Assembly (NCBI RefSeq): GCF_007747445.1
Contig: NZ_CP036425.1
Location: 4,076,175 to 4,140,174 of the forward strand
DNA from: Poriferisphaera corsica
GTDB lineage: Bacteria; Planctomycetota; Phycisphaerae; Phycisphaerales; Phycisphaeraceae
Direction: 5' to 3'
DNA: 64,000 nt
Below, piece after piece: positions 1 to 10,541 of this stretch (the first letter of the stretch is position 1; every line of letters starts with the position of its first letter). A program made the translations under genes and the position numbers. The notes under the pieces were generated by a model. It did not search any database, had not been told where the DNA came from, and saw nothing but the letters and a program-made list of their open reading frames with translations.

Positions 1-885
1 AAAAACCATCCCGCAAGCCGGATCCTCGCATTCGAGCACAACTTCTGCGGCCGAACCATCGCCATGTCCTCCGTCACCGATAAAGCCGCCTACCGTGTCG
101 GCCTCCCCACCACCCTCAACGTCGACTACGTTCCGTACTTTGATGAAACCGACCCCGAAGGCTCAACCGCCCTCGCCGTCAAAACGCTCAAACGTCACCT
201 CAAACGCTACCCCGATCGCTACGCGCTCATGAAATTCGAAATCATCCAAGGTGAAGGTGGCTACAACCTCGCCTCGCGCGATTTCCACGTCCAACTCATG
301 GAAATCTGCAAGGAAAACAACATCGCCGTCTTCGCAGACGAGATCCAAACCTTTGGCCGAACCACCAAACCATTCGCATTCCAACACTACAACCTCGACA
401 AATACATCGACATCGTCAACATCGGCAAACTCTCACAAGTCTGCGCCACCTTCTTCACCGAACAATACAAACCCAAGCCCGGCCTCCTCTCCCAAACATT
501 CACCTCATCCGGCGCTCAAATCCGCGCAGGCATCCGCATCGCCGATGAATTCCTCAACGGCGACCTCTTCGGTGACTCCGGCAAAATCATGACCCTCTCA
601 AACCTCATGCGTGACAAGCTCCAAGCCCTCGCCGACAAACACCCCGGCAAAATCGCCGGCCCATTCGGCCTCGGCGCCATGATCGCCTTCACCCCTTACG
701 ACGGCTCACTCGACAAAGCCAAACAACTCATGATGAACCTCTACAACGACGGCCTGCTCTGCTTCCTCGCAGGCGGCAACCCAACATGGCGTCTCCGTAT
801 GCTCCCACCTATCCCTGCGATAGACGAATCACACATCAACCTCGCCATCGATCTCCTCGACAACGCACTCTCAAAAATGGACTAA
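1..885 (+). CDS. Class III PLP aminotransferase, 5'-truncated by window edge
   Basis: The reading frame is open from base 1, so the gene starts upstream and only about 294 C-terminal residues are visible. A GEGG loop after the large-domain strand, a FADEIQTF motif (Asp-Glu that holds the PLP pyridine nitrogen) and the Schiff-base lysine in NIGKLSQVC mark a class III (ornithine/acetylornithine-type) aminotransferase. It directly precedes astA and astB, so a succinylornithine transaminase (AstC) role in arginine catabolism is plausible. The visible sequence diverges from textbook AstC and has features also found in lysine 6-aminotransferases, so the substrate is inferred from context only. The gene is closed by a strong terminator and separated from astA by 205 bases, so it is not in the same tight operon. 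Confidence 0.85.
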   Translation, partial: KNHPASRILAFEHNFCGRTIAMSSVTDKAAYRVGLPTTLNVDYVPYFDETDPEGSTALAVKTLKRHLKRYPDRYALMKFEIIQGEGGYNLASRDFHVQLMEICKENNIAVFADEIQTFGRTTKPFAFQHYNLDKYIDIVNIGKLSQVCATFFTEQYKPKPGLLSQTFTSSGAQIRAGIRIADEFLNGDLFGDSGKIMTLSNLMRDKLQALADKHPGKIAGPFGLGAMIAFTPYDGSLDKAKQLMMNLYNDGLLCFLAGGNPTWRLRMLPPIPAIDESHINLAIDLLDNALSKMD

Positions 886-910
886 TCTTCGATTAGAAAT
901 AAACCTATCA

Positions 911-937
911 AAAGGACGCTCGTTATGAGCGTCCTTT
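911..937 (+). terminator. Rho-independent terminator
   Basis: An 11-bp perfect stem AAAGGACGCTC / GAGCGTCCTTT with a 5-base loop runs into a T-tract. It lies 25 bases after the aminotransferase stop codon and ends that transcript before astA. Confidence 0.9.
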
Positions 938-1090
938 TTCATACCCTTTTCCACATCATTTTCCGGCCCCCTCAGTATTCTCCCTTATATAACCTCGCCT
1001 ATCGATTTTAAACCCTCACAACCGGCTCCACGTACCCCAAAACGCTTCTTTTACCCTTATCACAACACAATAAACCGATACCATTCCTAT

Positions 1091-2179
1091 ATGCACATCA
1101 TCCGACCGATCACCAAAAATGATGGCGAAGCAGTCCTCAAACTCGCTTCTCAAGCTGGCTATGGCTTCACCTCACTCCTCCCGCAAAAATCCTACATCCA
1201 CGAACGCATCGAAGCATCCATCCACGGTAAGAACCTCCTCTTTGTTCTCGAAGATCTCTCCTCAAACACCGTCATAGGCACATCCGCCATCAAACCCAGC
1301 GCTGGCAAACCCAAAAAACCCTTCTACTCATTCCGCATCGAAACAGCATTCCGTAAATCCGAAACACTGGGCGTCAACCACGCCGTTCGCACACTCCATC
1401 TCTACCCCCAATTCAAAGGCCCCACCGAACTCGGCTCACTCATGATCCTCCAACAACACCGCAACTCACGCATCGGTCTCGGCCGCCTCGCTTCCCTTTC
1501 ACGCTTCCTCTACATCGCTGAATCACCCTCGCATTTCAACCACAACATCGTTGCCGAAATCCGTGGCTTCTCCGACGCACACGGCCACTCTCCATTCTGG
1601 GATGCCATCGGCAAGCACTTTTTCAAAACCGACTTCGTCTCCGCAGACCGACTCTCCGCCATCGACAAACAATTCATCGCTGACCTCATGCCCATCTACC
1701 CCATCTACATTCCGCTTCTTCCTCAAACCGCCCGTAATGTCATTGCAAAACCTCACCCTCAAGCCCTGCCCGCTCAAAAAATGCTCCTCTCCGAAGGTTT
1801 CCGCTTCATCGACCTCGTCGACATCTTCGACGCCGGCCCCTCCATGCAAGCCTCGCGTGATACGATTCGCACTGTTCGTGAATCCGCACATTTCACCATC
1901 AAAGACATCGCCCCCGTTTCTTCCCCCGAACTCCTCGGCCGACATCTCGATCAACCCGACTCGCCCCGCAAAAACAACACACTCATCATCGCCACATTCA
2001 CACCTACCTTCATCGCCACACTCACTCAAGCCCAAATCATCAAAGGAAAACGCGGCATCCGCATACCCCTCGAAACCGCACAAGCCCTTAATATCGACAT
2101 CGGCGACACCGTCCGATTAGCACCCATCTATCCAGCCCCGTCTAATCTCCTGTTAGACGCCCATCCGCCAACGATCTAA
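1091..2179 (+). CDS. astA: Arginine N-succinyltransferase
   Basis: This enzyme transfers succinyl from succinyl-CoA to the alpha-amino group of arginine, the first step of the AST arginine-degradation pathway. The 362-residue length fits the family (about 340-360). The N-terminus begins with the family pattern IRPITKNDGEAVLKLA. The central part carries the GRLASLSRFLYIAE and FNHNIVAEIRG segments followed by SPFWDAIGKHFF, which are typical of AstA. A C-terminal LLSEGFRFIDLVDIFDAGP stretch is also family-like. The start at 1091 is the first ATG, with no strong Shine-Dalgarno visible. It is followed after 14 bases by astB, so the two are probably co-transcribed. The coding strand is very C-rich in third positions. 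Confidence 0.93.
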   Translation: MHIIRPITKNDGEAVLKLASQAGYGFTSLLPQKSYIHERIEASIHGKNLLFVLEDLSSNTVIGTSAIKPSAGKPKKPFYSFRIETAFRKSETLGVNHAVRTLHLYPQFKGPTELGSLMILQQHRNSRIGLGRLASLSRFLYIAESPSHFNHNIVAEIRGFSDAHGHSPFWDAIGKHFFKTDFVSADRLSAIDKQFIADLMPIYPIYIPLLPQTARNVIAKPHPQALPAQKMLLSEGFRFIDLVDIFDAGPSMQASRDTIRTVRESAHFTIKDIAPVSSPELLGRHLDQPDSPRKNNTLIIATFTPTFIATLTQAQIIKGKRGIRIPLETAQALNIDIGDTVRLAPIYPAPSNLLLDAHPPTI

Positions 2180-2193
2180 CCACCCAACGCACT

Positions 2194-3555
2194 ATGTCAA
2201 ACTCCCATCCTATCATCGAAGCCTCACTCGAAGGGCTCATCGGCCCCACCCACAATTACGCCGGCCTATCCCCTGGAAATGTCGCATCGCAATCTAACAA
2301 AGACCTCACCTCTCACCCCAAAACCGCCGCACTTCAAGCCCTCAATAAAGCAAAATTCCTTCTCGACCTTGGCATCCCGATCATTGTCTGCCCCCCCCAA
2401 CCGCGCCCCCGAACAGATATCCTTCGCACCCTCGGTTTCCTCGGCACAGATAAACAAATCATCACCGAAGCTCACAAATCTTCCCCCCATCTGCTGGCCG
2501 CAATCTATTCTGCCTCCGCCATGTGGACTGCCAACGCCGCCACCGTCACCCCATCCCCCGATACCACCGACCAACGCGCATATTTCACCCCAGCCAACCT
2601 CACCTCCAACTTCCATCGCTCACTAGAAACAGCACACACTGCACGCATCCTCAAACAAATCTTCTTTAACCCCGACCATTTCCATCACTACCCGCCTCTT
2701 CCTTCCTGTCCAGCCTTATCCGACGAGGGCGCCGCCAATCACACCCGTCTATGCGCTGATTATACCTCGCCCGGCCTGCACCTCTTCACATACAACACAA
2801 CAACCAATCCTCACCACACCCAAACTGGCACCTCCAAACTAACAATTTCTGAAGGAACTGACAGGCAATCTCTCGAAGCCTCCCACGCTGTCGCACGCCA
2901 GCATCACCTCACCCCCGAACGAACCCTCTTCATCCAACAGAACCCGAAAGCCGTCAATGCGGGCGTTTTTCACAACGACGTCATCGCCACCGGCAACCGC
3001 AATCTCTTCCTCTACCATGAAGCCGCCTATTTCAACCCCGACATCAACCAAACCATCACAAACGCTTACCAAAACCTCTCTAACCAACCGCTGCATATGT
3101 TACAAATATCCGAGGAGCTGCTCCCCCTCAACGATGCCATCGCTTCTTACTTCTTCAATTCACAGCTTATCTCACCTAAATCTGCTCCCCATTCGCAAAT
3201 CCTCATCGCCCCTCAGGAAGTCAAGCAAACAACCACCGCCCACGCCCTTGTCAACCAACTGCTTGATGACAAAATACTATCTTCCGCTCACTATCTCGAC
3301 GTCCGTCAATCCATGCAAAACGGCGGCGGCCCCGCATGTCTACGTCTCCGCGTCCCTCTCTCCGATCATCAATTCAATCATCTACACACCCCCGCAATCC
3401 TCACACCCGCACTCTACCAAACCCTCACCAATATCATCACCGATCACTACCCCGAAACCCTCTCACCTGACGACCTCGCCGACCCTTCCCTGCTCACTTC
3501 CGCACTAAACGCGATAACCCACATCTACAACGCGCTCTATCTATCGATTAGCTGA
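2194..3555 (+). CDS. astB: N-succinylarginine dihydrolase
   Basis: It hydrolyses N2-succinylarginine to succinylornithine, CO2 and two ammonia, step two of the AST pathway. The 453 residues match the usual 440-450. The N-terminus has the family EGLIGPTHNYAGLSPGN signature. The catalytic residues known from E. coli AstB can be placed: Glu178 in LSDEGAANH, His260 in GVFHNDVI and Cys382 in NGGGPACLRLRV, so the enzyme should be active. It lies 14 bases after astA. Its last 19 bases overlap the 3' end of the convergent lipoprotein gene. No astD or astE is in view, so the rest of the pathway must lie elsewhere or upstream. Confidence 0.95.
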   Translation: MSNSHPIIEASLEGLIGPTHNYAGLSPGNVASQSNKDLTSHPKTAALQALNKAKFLLDLGIPIIVCPPQPRPRTDILRTLGFLGTDKQIITEAHKSSPHLLAAIYSASAMWTANAATVTPSPDTTDQRAYFTPANLTSNFHRSLETAHTARILKQIFFNPDHFHHYPPLPSCPALSDEGAANHTRLCADYTSPGLHLFTYNTTTNPHHTQTGTSKLTISEGTDRQSLEASHAVARQHHLTPERTLFIQQNPKAVNAGVFHNDVIATGNRNLFLYHEAAYFNPDINQTITNAYQNLSNQPLHMLQISEELLPLNDAIASYFFNSQLISPKSAPHSQILIAPQEVKQTTTAHALVNQLLDDKILSSAHYLDVRQSMQNGGGPACLRLRVPLSDHQFNHLHTPAILTPALYQTLTNIITDHYPETLSPDDLADPSLLTSALNAITHIYNALYLSIS

Positions 3556-6176
3556 TTATCTTTCAGCCATGCCTCATCAAACCAAACCTTCGTTTCCAGC
3601 GGCTCGTACAATTCGCGATCAATCACCTGCTCCTTCTTATTCAAATTCACCCGTACCTCTAACAGCACACGATTGCCTTGCATATACTGACAACCAACCG
3701 CCGACATATTCCCCCAAAACTTCGTCGCAATACCCTTTCCCTCCAAAATCGGCCGCAACTTCTCAAATTCCCGACCCAATTCATACATCCCTAATTTCAC
3801 ACCTTCATATTTTTTCCCATACCGCCACGCCCACCACAGCTGACCCGCCGCACCACGACTAATCGACTGATAGAACATATTCCGCATCTCCCAATACTCC
3901 GGCTCACGATTATCCGTGTTACCAAAGTCCGCCATACTAAACCCCTGCGGCACAACCCAAACGCCTTCCTCCCGCGCCCACACACTCGAACTACGCTTCT
4001 CCTGCCACGCTAACCCAATCATCTCATTCACCACACCAATCCCAAATCGACTCCCTCCATTCTTCAAGAAAAATGGATACGGGTCAGGCATCAAAATATC
4101 CGCACACGCGCCATACTCACGCAAACCCGCCGCAGTATTATTAACCAAAATCGATGGATGGTATGGATCCTCCTCACGCACTATTTCTCGAACCTTTCTC
4201 AGTCGATCCACCCGTGCGGATTTCAACTCCGGCTCATCTGCGATATACCAAGCCAATAACGCTTCATGATCTCTCAACCGCGCAACCAGCTCTCTAATCC
4301 CGCGTTCTTCCTCTTGACTAAGCGCGCGCTGCAAAGCCGACTCACTCACCATCTCACGATCCGGATACACATAAATCACAACCTTCATCCCCAATCCCGC
4401 CAGCTTGTCCAGCTTTCGCTTCTGCTCCCCCAAATCATCCATCGCGATCTCATAATCCATCAACGTATTACAACCTGTCTCCTTCGCTTCTTCCCAATCC
4501 GCCTCCGGAACACTGTACCAACCAAACGGGTAAAAACGTTCGCCATCAACCTCCAACTGTCGCCCGCGCATCCGTACCAATGACCTCTCCCCATCCAACC
4601 ATCTCACCCGCCGCTGCTCCATCGCAACCTCACGACCTTTATACAGCAATCGCCCCTCAATCACCCGCTCTTGCCACTTCTCATCTCCATCCGCAAATAA
4701 ATACAAATATCGCCATGCCCCATCATCCTTAAACCACTTCGCCTTCACCTCTTCACCAGCCGCATCACTGAGCTCAAACGCAAATTCAAAATTCCTATCA
4801 TCTTCAATCCCCCAAACGTGATTCTTAACTTCCCAATCCAATTGCGTGCCAAAATCATCCGGATAAAGCACATCTTTCGTCTGTATCGCAAACGCGCCCC
4901 GCCCACCCTTAACGTTCACAAAGGTTCGCCTGACAACCCGATCACTTAATCTGTCATCACCATCCCCCGCCTCACACCTGATCTCAATCTCGACCCGTCG
5001 CCCCACCTCACCTTCTTTCAAATCAAACCAGCCCGCCCATTCACCATCCTCGTAATCCAACCTCACCCACTCACCCGCCTGCGTTCCCCCATTACTTCCC
5101 TCACGCTCACGCAACAAACGGCCATACACCACATACTGCCGATCATCCCTTCCCTCATCAAGCCTCATCCCCACTCTGACTTGATTCCGTGCCCCAACCT
5201 TATTGATCAACCATTCTTTCTTAACCCAGCGCCGCGCCTCCGGCTCCTCCTCAAACCCACACCAATACGCCTTTAAATCCAATCCACGAAAACCAATCAA
5301 CGAATACTGACGTGGCTCTAAAAACCTTTTCAACTGACTCGAACTACTTACCTCCCACGCACCACCCGCGTAACGCTCTCGCGCCACATTCAATTTCCAA
5401 ACTCCCTGCCACTGATCTTGCCGCTCAATATCCGACTCATTAATTCCCAAACTCGAAATCGGTATGGCCATCTCCACCCCCCACCAATCCTCACCCACCT
5501 CACTCGCGACCTCCAAACCAATACAATCCCACGCTTTATTCCCCATATACCCGCCCTGTGTCCGTGAATCATCAAACACAACCCCCTTGCTATTCACAAT
5601 AAAATGAAAATACTCCCCCCAACTCCCCGGCTTCCCCAACATTAATTCAACACAATCATCAACATTAATCTCCCCATCGCGCACGTCCTTACTCGCCCGA
5701 ATTCCCTCAACATTCGGCTCATCACATCTCACACCCACATATACATATTCCTCATCAAAGCCTATCTTGTACTTAGTCCCCGCCCACACATCTTCATCAG
5801 CCCCCTGCTTCTGCATCTCGACCCGTTTCTCATCAACTCTCACATCCTCTTGATAAACCCAAAATCCCTCTCGCCACACAACACCCTCCCAACCCGCATC
5901 ACCTTCAACTCGGCCATCAATCGCCACCCTCACGCGCCCCTCCCCCGCCTCCATCCGCTCAACCAAATCAATCTGCCTGTCGCGATACCTCATCTTCCAC
6001 AAATTCGTCGGATGCATACCCAACACATCTTCATCGGCATCAATCCCAATCTGTTGAACCGTTCGCCGAATAGCCTCAGCCTCTTCGCGCACATCGCGTT
6101 CTTCGCCGCCGCAACCCGCAACATTCAGCATCACCACACCCCCCAAAACAGCAGTCACCTTCAGCAGCTTTTTCAT
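3537..6176 (-). CDS. Lipoprotein with CBM9-like and TIM-barrel glycosidase-like domains
   Basis: I chose the start at 6176, giving MKKLLKVTAVLGGVVMLNVAGC, a clean lipoprotein signal with lipobox LNVAGC; the frame also allows starts up to 6221. The mature protein is about 860 residues. The first third (PWEGVVWREGFW-like strands, DDCVELMLG, GEYFHFIVNSKG, WGVEMAIPISSLG) resembles family 9 carbohydrate-binding/DOMON modules of sugar-processing lipoproteins. The C-terminal third reads like a TIM barrel of the GH2/GH42/GH5 type: FYPFGWYSVPEADW, GMKVVIYVYPD, WYIADEPE (possible acid/base Glu) and DILMPDPYPF. It probably acts on polysaccharide in the periplasm or at the cell surface. The substrate is unknown, and catalytic activity is inferred rather than shown. 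It is convergent with astB and has no operon partner. Confidence 0.7.
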   Translation of the reverse strand: MKKLLKVTAVLGGVVMLNVAGCGGEERDVREEAEAIRRTVQQIGIDADEDVLGMHPTNLWKMRYRDRQIDLVERMEAGEGRVRVAIDGRVEGDAGWEGVVWREGFWVYQEDVRVDEKRVEMQKQGADEDVWAGTKYKIGFDEEYVYVGVRCDEPNVEGIRASKDVRDGEINVDDCVELMLGKPGSWGEYFHFIVNSKGVVFDDSRTQGGYMGNKAWDCIGLEVASEVGEDWWGVEMAIPISSLGINESDIERQDQWQGVWKLNVARERYAGGAWEVSSSSQLKRFLEPRQYSLIGFRGLDLKAYWCGFEEEPEARRWVKKEWLINKVGARNQVRVGMRLDEGRDDRQYVVYGRLLREREGSNGGTQAGEWVRLDYEDGEWAGWFDLKEGEVGRRVEIEIRCEAGDGDDRLSDRVVRRTFVNVKGGRGAFAIQTKDVLYPDDFGTQLDWEVKNHVWGIEDDRNFEFAFELSDAAGEEVKAKWFKDDGAWRYLYLFADGDEKWQERVIEGRLLYKGREVAMEQRRVRWLDGERSLVRMRGRQLEVDGERFYPFGWYSVPEADWEEAKETGCNTLMDYEIAMDDLGEQKRKLDKLAGLGMKVVIYVYPDREMVSESALQRALSQEEERGIRELVARLRDHEALLAWYIADEPELKSARVDRLRKVREIVREEDPYHPSILVNNTAAGLREYGACADILMPDPYPFFLKNGGSRFGIGVVNEMIGLAWQEKRSSSVWAREEGVWVVPQGFSMADFGNTDNREPEYWEMRNMFYQSISRGAAGQLWWAWRYGKKYEGVKLGMYELGREFEKLRPILEGKGIATKFWGNMSAVGCQYMQGNRVLLEVRVNLNKKEQVIDRELYEPLETKVWFDEAWLKDNQLIDR

Positions 6177-6274
6177 CTCAGCCTGGCATCCTCTCATCGT
6201 CAAATATTCATGACCTCTCAACCGAGCATCCCCATTCTATAAAGAGCATTTTGTGTGACCATTCACAGGTTGAG

Positions 6275-6540
6275 CATTGGGTCGGTCACATGAAACGAAG
6301 GTATTTAACCGATCCTTCACTGCCGTCATGCATTGGCAAGATCAATGGGTATTCACGCAAACTGTTCTAGAGCAGATTGCATGAATACTTGCCGTATAAA
6401 CAGAAACACCATCAACAGCAGATTCACTTCGATAAGCATTCAATCAATACGTAACGACCAACTAGTCAACACGGAAAGCAACTACGAAAAACGCTCTAGA
6501 CCACATCACCCTACACACTCATCATACTTCTAGCGATCGA
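6275..6540 (+). repeat. Dispersed repeat, copy A
   Basis: About 95 bases from 6275 (GTCGG, then CACATGAAAC at 6286-6295, through ATGCATTGGCAAGATCAAT) match 62309-62404 at roughly 80% by eye, in the same orientation. The second part (TAACGACC, GTCAAC, AACGCTCTAGACC, 6450-6503) is also found at 61394-61442. The tail CATCATACTT recurs after copy B. It contains a 26-codon ORF (ATG at 6290) that is only partly conserved in copy B, so coding is doubtful. Confidence 0.7.
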
Positions 6541-6544
6541 TTTC

Positions 6545-6800
6545 GCCGACCTCAACTTACCTTCGTGCGCACACTTTGTGAGCCTCAACCGCGCGCACAG
6601 CAAGATTTCTGTCCATTCTCTACTCAAAACCGAATAGAGTTTAGGATTTTTCGTTCTTTTTCTGCAAAAACCGTGGAAAATCACTCATTTTCTCAACCCT
6701 GCAACTCAACCCCACCATAGCTCATAAATCTTTCAATGGATTGGATTTATATCCAATATTATTCGTGCGCACACAAACTTTGCGCACAATCAATCCATCA
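6545..6800. repeat. Intergenic block with TGCGCAC motifs, related to 40.47-40.71 kb
   Basis: The stretch carries CGTGCGCACA at about 6571 and 6766, plus CGCGCGCACAG and TTGCGCACA variants, around a T-rich centre (TTTTTCGTTCTTTTTCTGC then AAAACCGT). The intergenic region 40470-40715 has the same order of elements (TGTGCGCGCA, TTTTTTCCGTTCTTTTCTC, AAAACCGT, CGTGCGCACAAAACCCATCAA). I see no coding capacity. The motif is a perfect palindrome core (TGCGCA), suggesting a protein-binding site or a dispersed non-coding repeat. Confidence 0.5.
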
Positions 6801-6845
6801 AATGAACCCATAGATCTCACCACTTAGCAGCCATCGACAGCAACC

Positions 6846-6873
6846 TTGAGATCCCCTCCGATACTGATACAAT
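6846..6873 (+). promoter_or_regulatory. Sigma70-like promoter of the tRNA-Ser gene
   Basis: TTGAGA and TACAAT are separated by 16 bases. The predicted start at about 6880 is some 34 bases before the tRNA 5' end. Confidence 0.6.
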
Positions 6874-6898
6874 TCGTTCTTCTACAAGAGTCTGCGCT

Positions 6899-8596
<1,698 letters not shown>

Positions 8597-8608
8597 TGCT
8601 TTACTCAA

Positions 8609-9020
8609 TCCTCTTTATTTACGCCGGAATGCGTATTTTTTATCAGACAACCGTTTTCTTGTTTCTATGTAACGATGCAGTAAATTGCTTATTTGGGTTA
8701 TTGCAATTCCAGTACTGCGTTATTCGTTGCTGAGTAAATATGCTGTAAGTTGTTTCGTATTTACTCAGTGCTTCCGTGTTTCTTTGAAGCGTGTTACTTA
8801 ACAGTTTTCTGTTTCCTTGTTTTTTACTTTATAGCCTGAAAACTCATTTGGTTTTGTTTACTGTTTTTTTCATACTCATGATGAGCGTTTATTCTTTTTC
8901 TGCGTGCTACGCAGTAAATTACTTGTGCTTCAGTCGGCCTTGCCGTATGCCAGCAAGCTACGTAATTCCCGATTCATAACATGGGAACAAGCAAATTACG
9001 TAGCTGCTAGCTTTACTGGC
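8609..9020. other. Intergenic region with inverted repeats and recurring GCAGTAAATT motifs
   Basis: Lies between the integrase start and the primase-like gene end. It holds an 11-bp inverted repeat CTGAGTAAATA (8730-8740) / TATTTACTCAG (8758-8768) and a 12-bp perfect inverted repeat AGCTACGTAATT (8956-8967) / AATTACGTAGCT (8994-9005). The related direct motifs GCAGTAAATTGCTT (8677-8690) and GCAGTAAATTACTTG (8911-8925) are also present. Such arrays next to an integrase are candidates for recombinase arm sites, a replication origin or an operator. No convincing gene is present. Confidence 0.55.
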
Positions 9021-10541
9021 TTAGTACCCTACGTACCCTTCATGCCCTATCGCTTCACGGGCTAGGACGGAAGGGACGGTAGGGCACGTTTCTAATGCAG
9101 GTATGTACTCGGTATTTGGCGTTACTTGTAGCAAATCCAAATCTTGCTGCGTAATGGTTTGTTGCTGCGTTTCTTGCTTGGGTAAATCAAGGTCAAGACC
9201 ATAGTTTTGCTGGATGCGCTGGAAATCTTTGCGTGAGATATTGTTGTAAATACGTTTGCCGTTGGATTTCTGAGTGGTGAGACCATACGCCTTGAGAATG
9301 GATGCGGTTTTGCGTGGTGTGATGCGATCGAATGTTTCTGCTTCATCAAGCCTTGCGCAATTGATGATTTCCTGTGCGGTTGGCGCGATTGTCTGCGTAA
9401 GGATCATTCGTGCAGCAATACGCAATAGCGTTGCATCAATGTCGGTAGCTTTGTCTTGTTTGCCTTGCTCGTGGTTGTAATAGGCAAAATCAAGCACGCC
9501 GGCGTGTAAATCCGCTACGCCTTGCGATTCAAAGAAGCTGGCAAGTGATAGTAGTGGTTGCCATAGCTCGTAATCTCGGCCATGCAGATTGGGGCATACA
9601 TCGGTGCGTTTTGCTAGCTGCAACCATACAACGCCTTGCTCAAGTGTTAATGTATGTAGCTTGTCGCGTGCCTGTTGCCAATGTTTGGCTTGCTCATCTA
9701 TGCGGCGCTTATAGCATTGCGAATCTTTGCCCGCTCGAAACATCATGATTCGGATACATCGCGTGGATAGCGCGTGTGGCAGGCCTTCAATACATGCAAG
9801 TGCTTTGGGGCTGTAGACGTTAAACTCGCGTGAAGCGTGGTTATCACCTTCGCAGCGTGCGGCCTTGCCGTCTTTCTTGTAGCCTGCTAGCAGGATTGAG
9901 CGAAGTTCGCTTACTTCGGGGGTTCGCTCTTGCATGCGTTCGGCTTCATCAAGCAGTAACGTGCCGCCTTGCTCGTCTAACTGTCTGAATAATGGGGCGG
10001 GTGTTGTGTTGGATACGTTCATGGGACGATAGACAAGCCTGTTTAACACTTCAAATACACGCGATTTACCCGAACCGGCGGGGCCATTGATATGCAGGTA
10101 CGGCGTTGCTTCCCATGCACCATAAATGTGGGTATGCATGATCCAGAGCGTAAGCGTGTTCACGATGCCTTCAGCCTGATCGTGATTAAAGTCGATATAG
10201 CGCGTGATTAGATTGTGTACGGTATTGAATGTTTCGGTGGGGTCGTTTTGCGTGCCTGCTTCCAGCCATTGCTTGCGTGCCTTGGCTGACCAGCCAGATG
10301 ATTTTGCTATGGCTGGGGGCGATGGGAAGGGATGGAAGTAATAGGTTGTTCCTGCTGGGGTTTGCAGGGTTGTATCGAGCTTGGAGACTTCACGCGATCC
10401 ATCGGGAAACTGCTGGTATAGCTGCCATTGCCCGATGGGTTCGCCTTCCTGTGTGGTGATGATGGGGATTGTGAAGGCTGCAATATTTTTTTGAATGATT
10501 TGGTTGGGACGAATAATGTAACGCGGATCAACTTCATTCAA
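9021..10541 (-). CDS. Primase/helicase-like ATPase with DUF3631-like C-terminal region
   Basis: A 506-residue AAA-type ATPase of the kind found in P4-like mobile elements. Walker A is GPAGSGKS (153-160), Walker B is TLLLDEAE (194-201), and a sensor-like SPKALACIEGLPHALSTRCIR follows. The later RDYELWQPLLSLASFF segment resembles DUF3631 of phage/plasmid primase-helicases. It probably unwinds or initiates replication of the element. Oddities: the only early start is TTG at 10541, without a Shine-Dalgarno, and the frame is closed by a stop about 70 bases further upstream. No N-terminal primase/TOPRIM domain is visible, so it may be a 5'-truncated relic or start at another non-ATG codon. It is followed by the inverted-repeat region and then the integrase. 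Confidence 0.7.
   Translation of the reverse strand: MNEVDPRYIIRPNQIIQKNIAAFTIPIITTQEGEPIGQWQLYQQFPDGSREVSKLDTTLQTPAGTTYYFHPFPSPPAIAKSSGWSAKARKQWLEAGTQNDPTETFNTVHNLITRYIDFNHDQAEGIVNTLTLWIMHTHIYGAWEATPYLHINGPAGSGKSRVFEVLNRLVYRPMNVSNTTPAPLFRQLDEQGGTLLLDEAERMQERTPEVSELRSILLAGYKKDGKAARCEGDNHASREFNVYSPKALACIEGLPHALSTRCIRIMMFRAGKDSQCYKRRIDEQAKHWQQARDKLHTLTLEQGVVWLQLAKRTDVCPNLHGRDYELWQPLLSLASFFESQGVADLHAGVLDFAYYNHEQGKQDKATDIDATLLRIAARMILTQTIAPTAQEIINCARLDEAETFDRITPRKTASILKAYGLTTQKSNGKRIYNNISRKDFQRIQQNYGLDLDLPKQETQQQTITQQDLDLLQVTPNTEYIPALETCPTVPSVLAREAIGHEGYVGY

Noticed and set aside
1-6200. Reading the C-rich + strand as evidence of foreign DNA
   Set aside because: The same bias occurs in several separate blocks with housekeeping genes (ribD, transketolase, murF), so it is a property of the chromosome rather than of one transferred island.
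8791-8979. 62-codon hydrophobic frame next to the integrase
   Set aside because: No ribosome site, rich in Phe and Leu from a T-rich stretch, and it runs into the inverted repeats.
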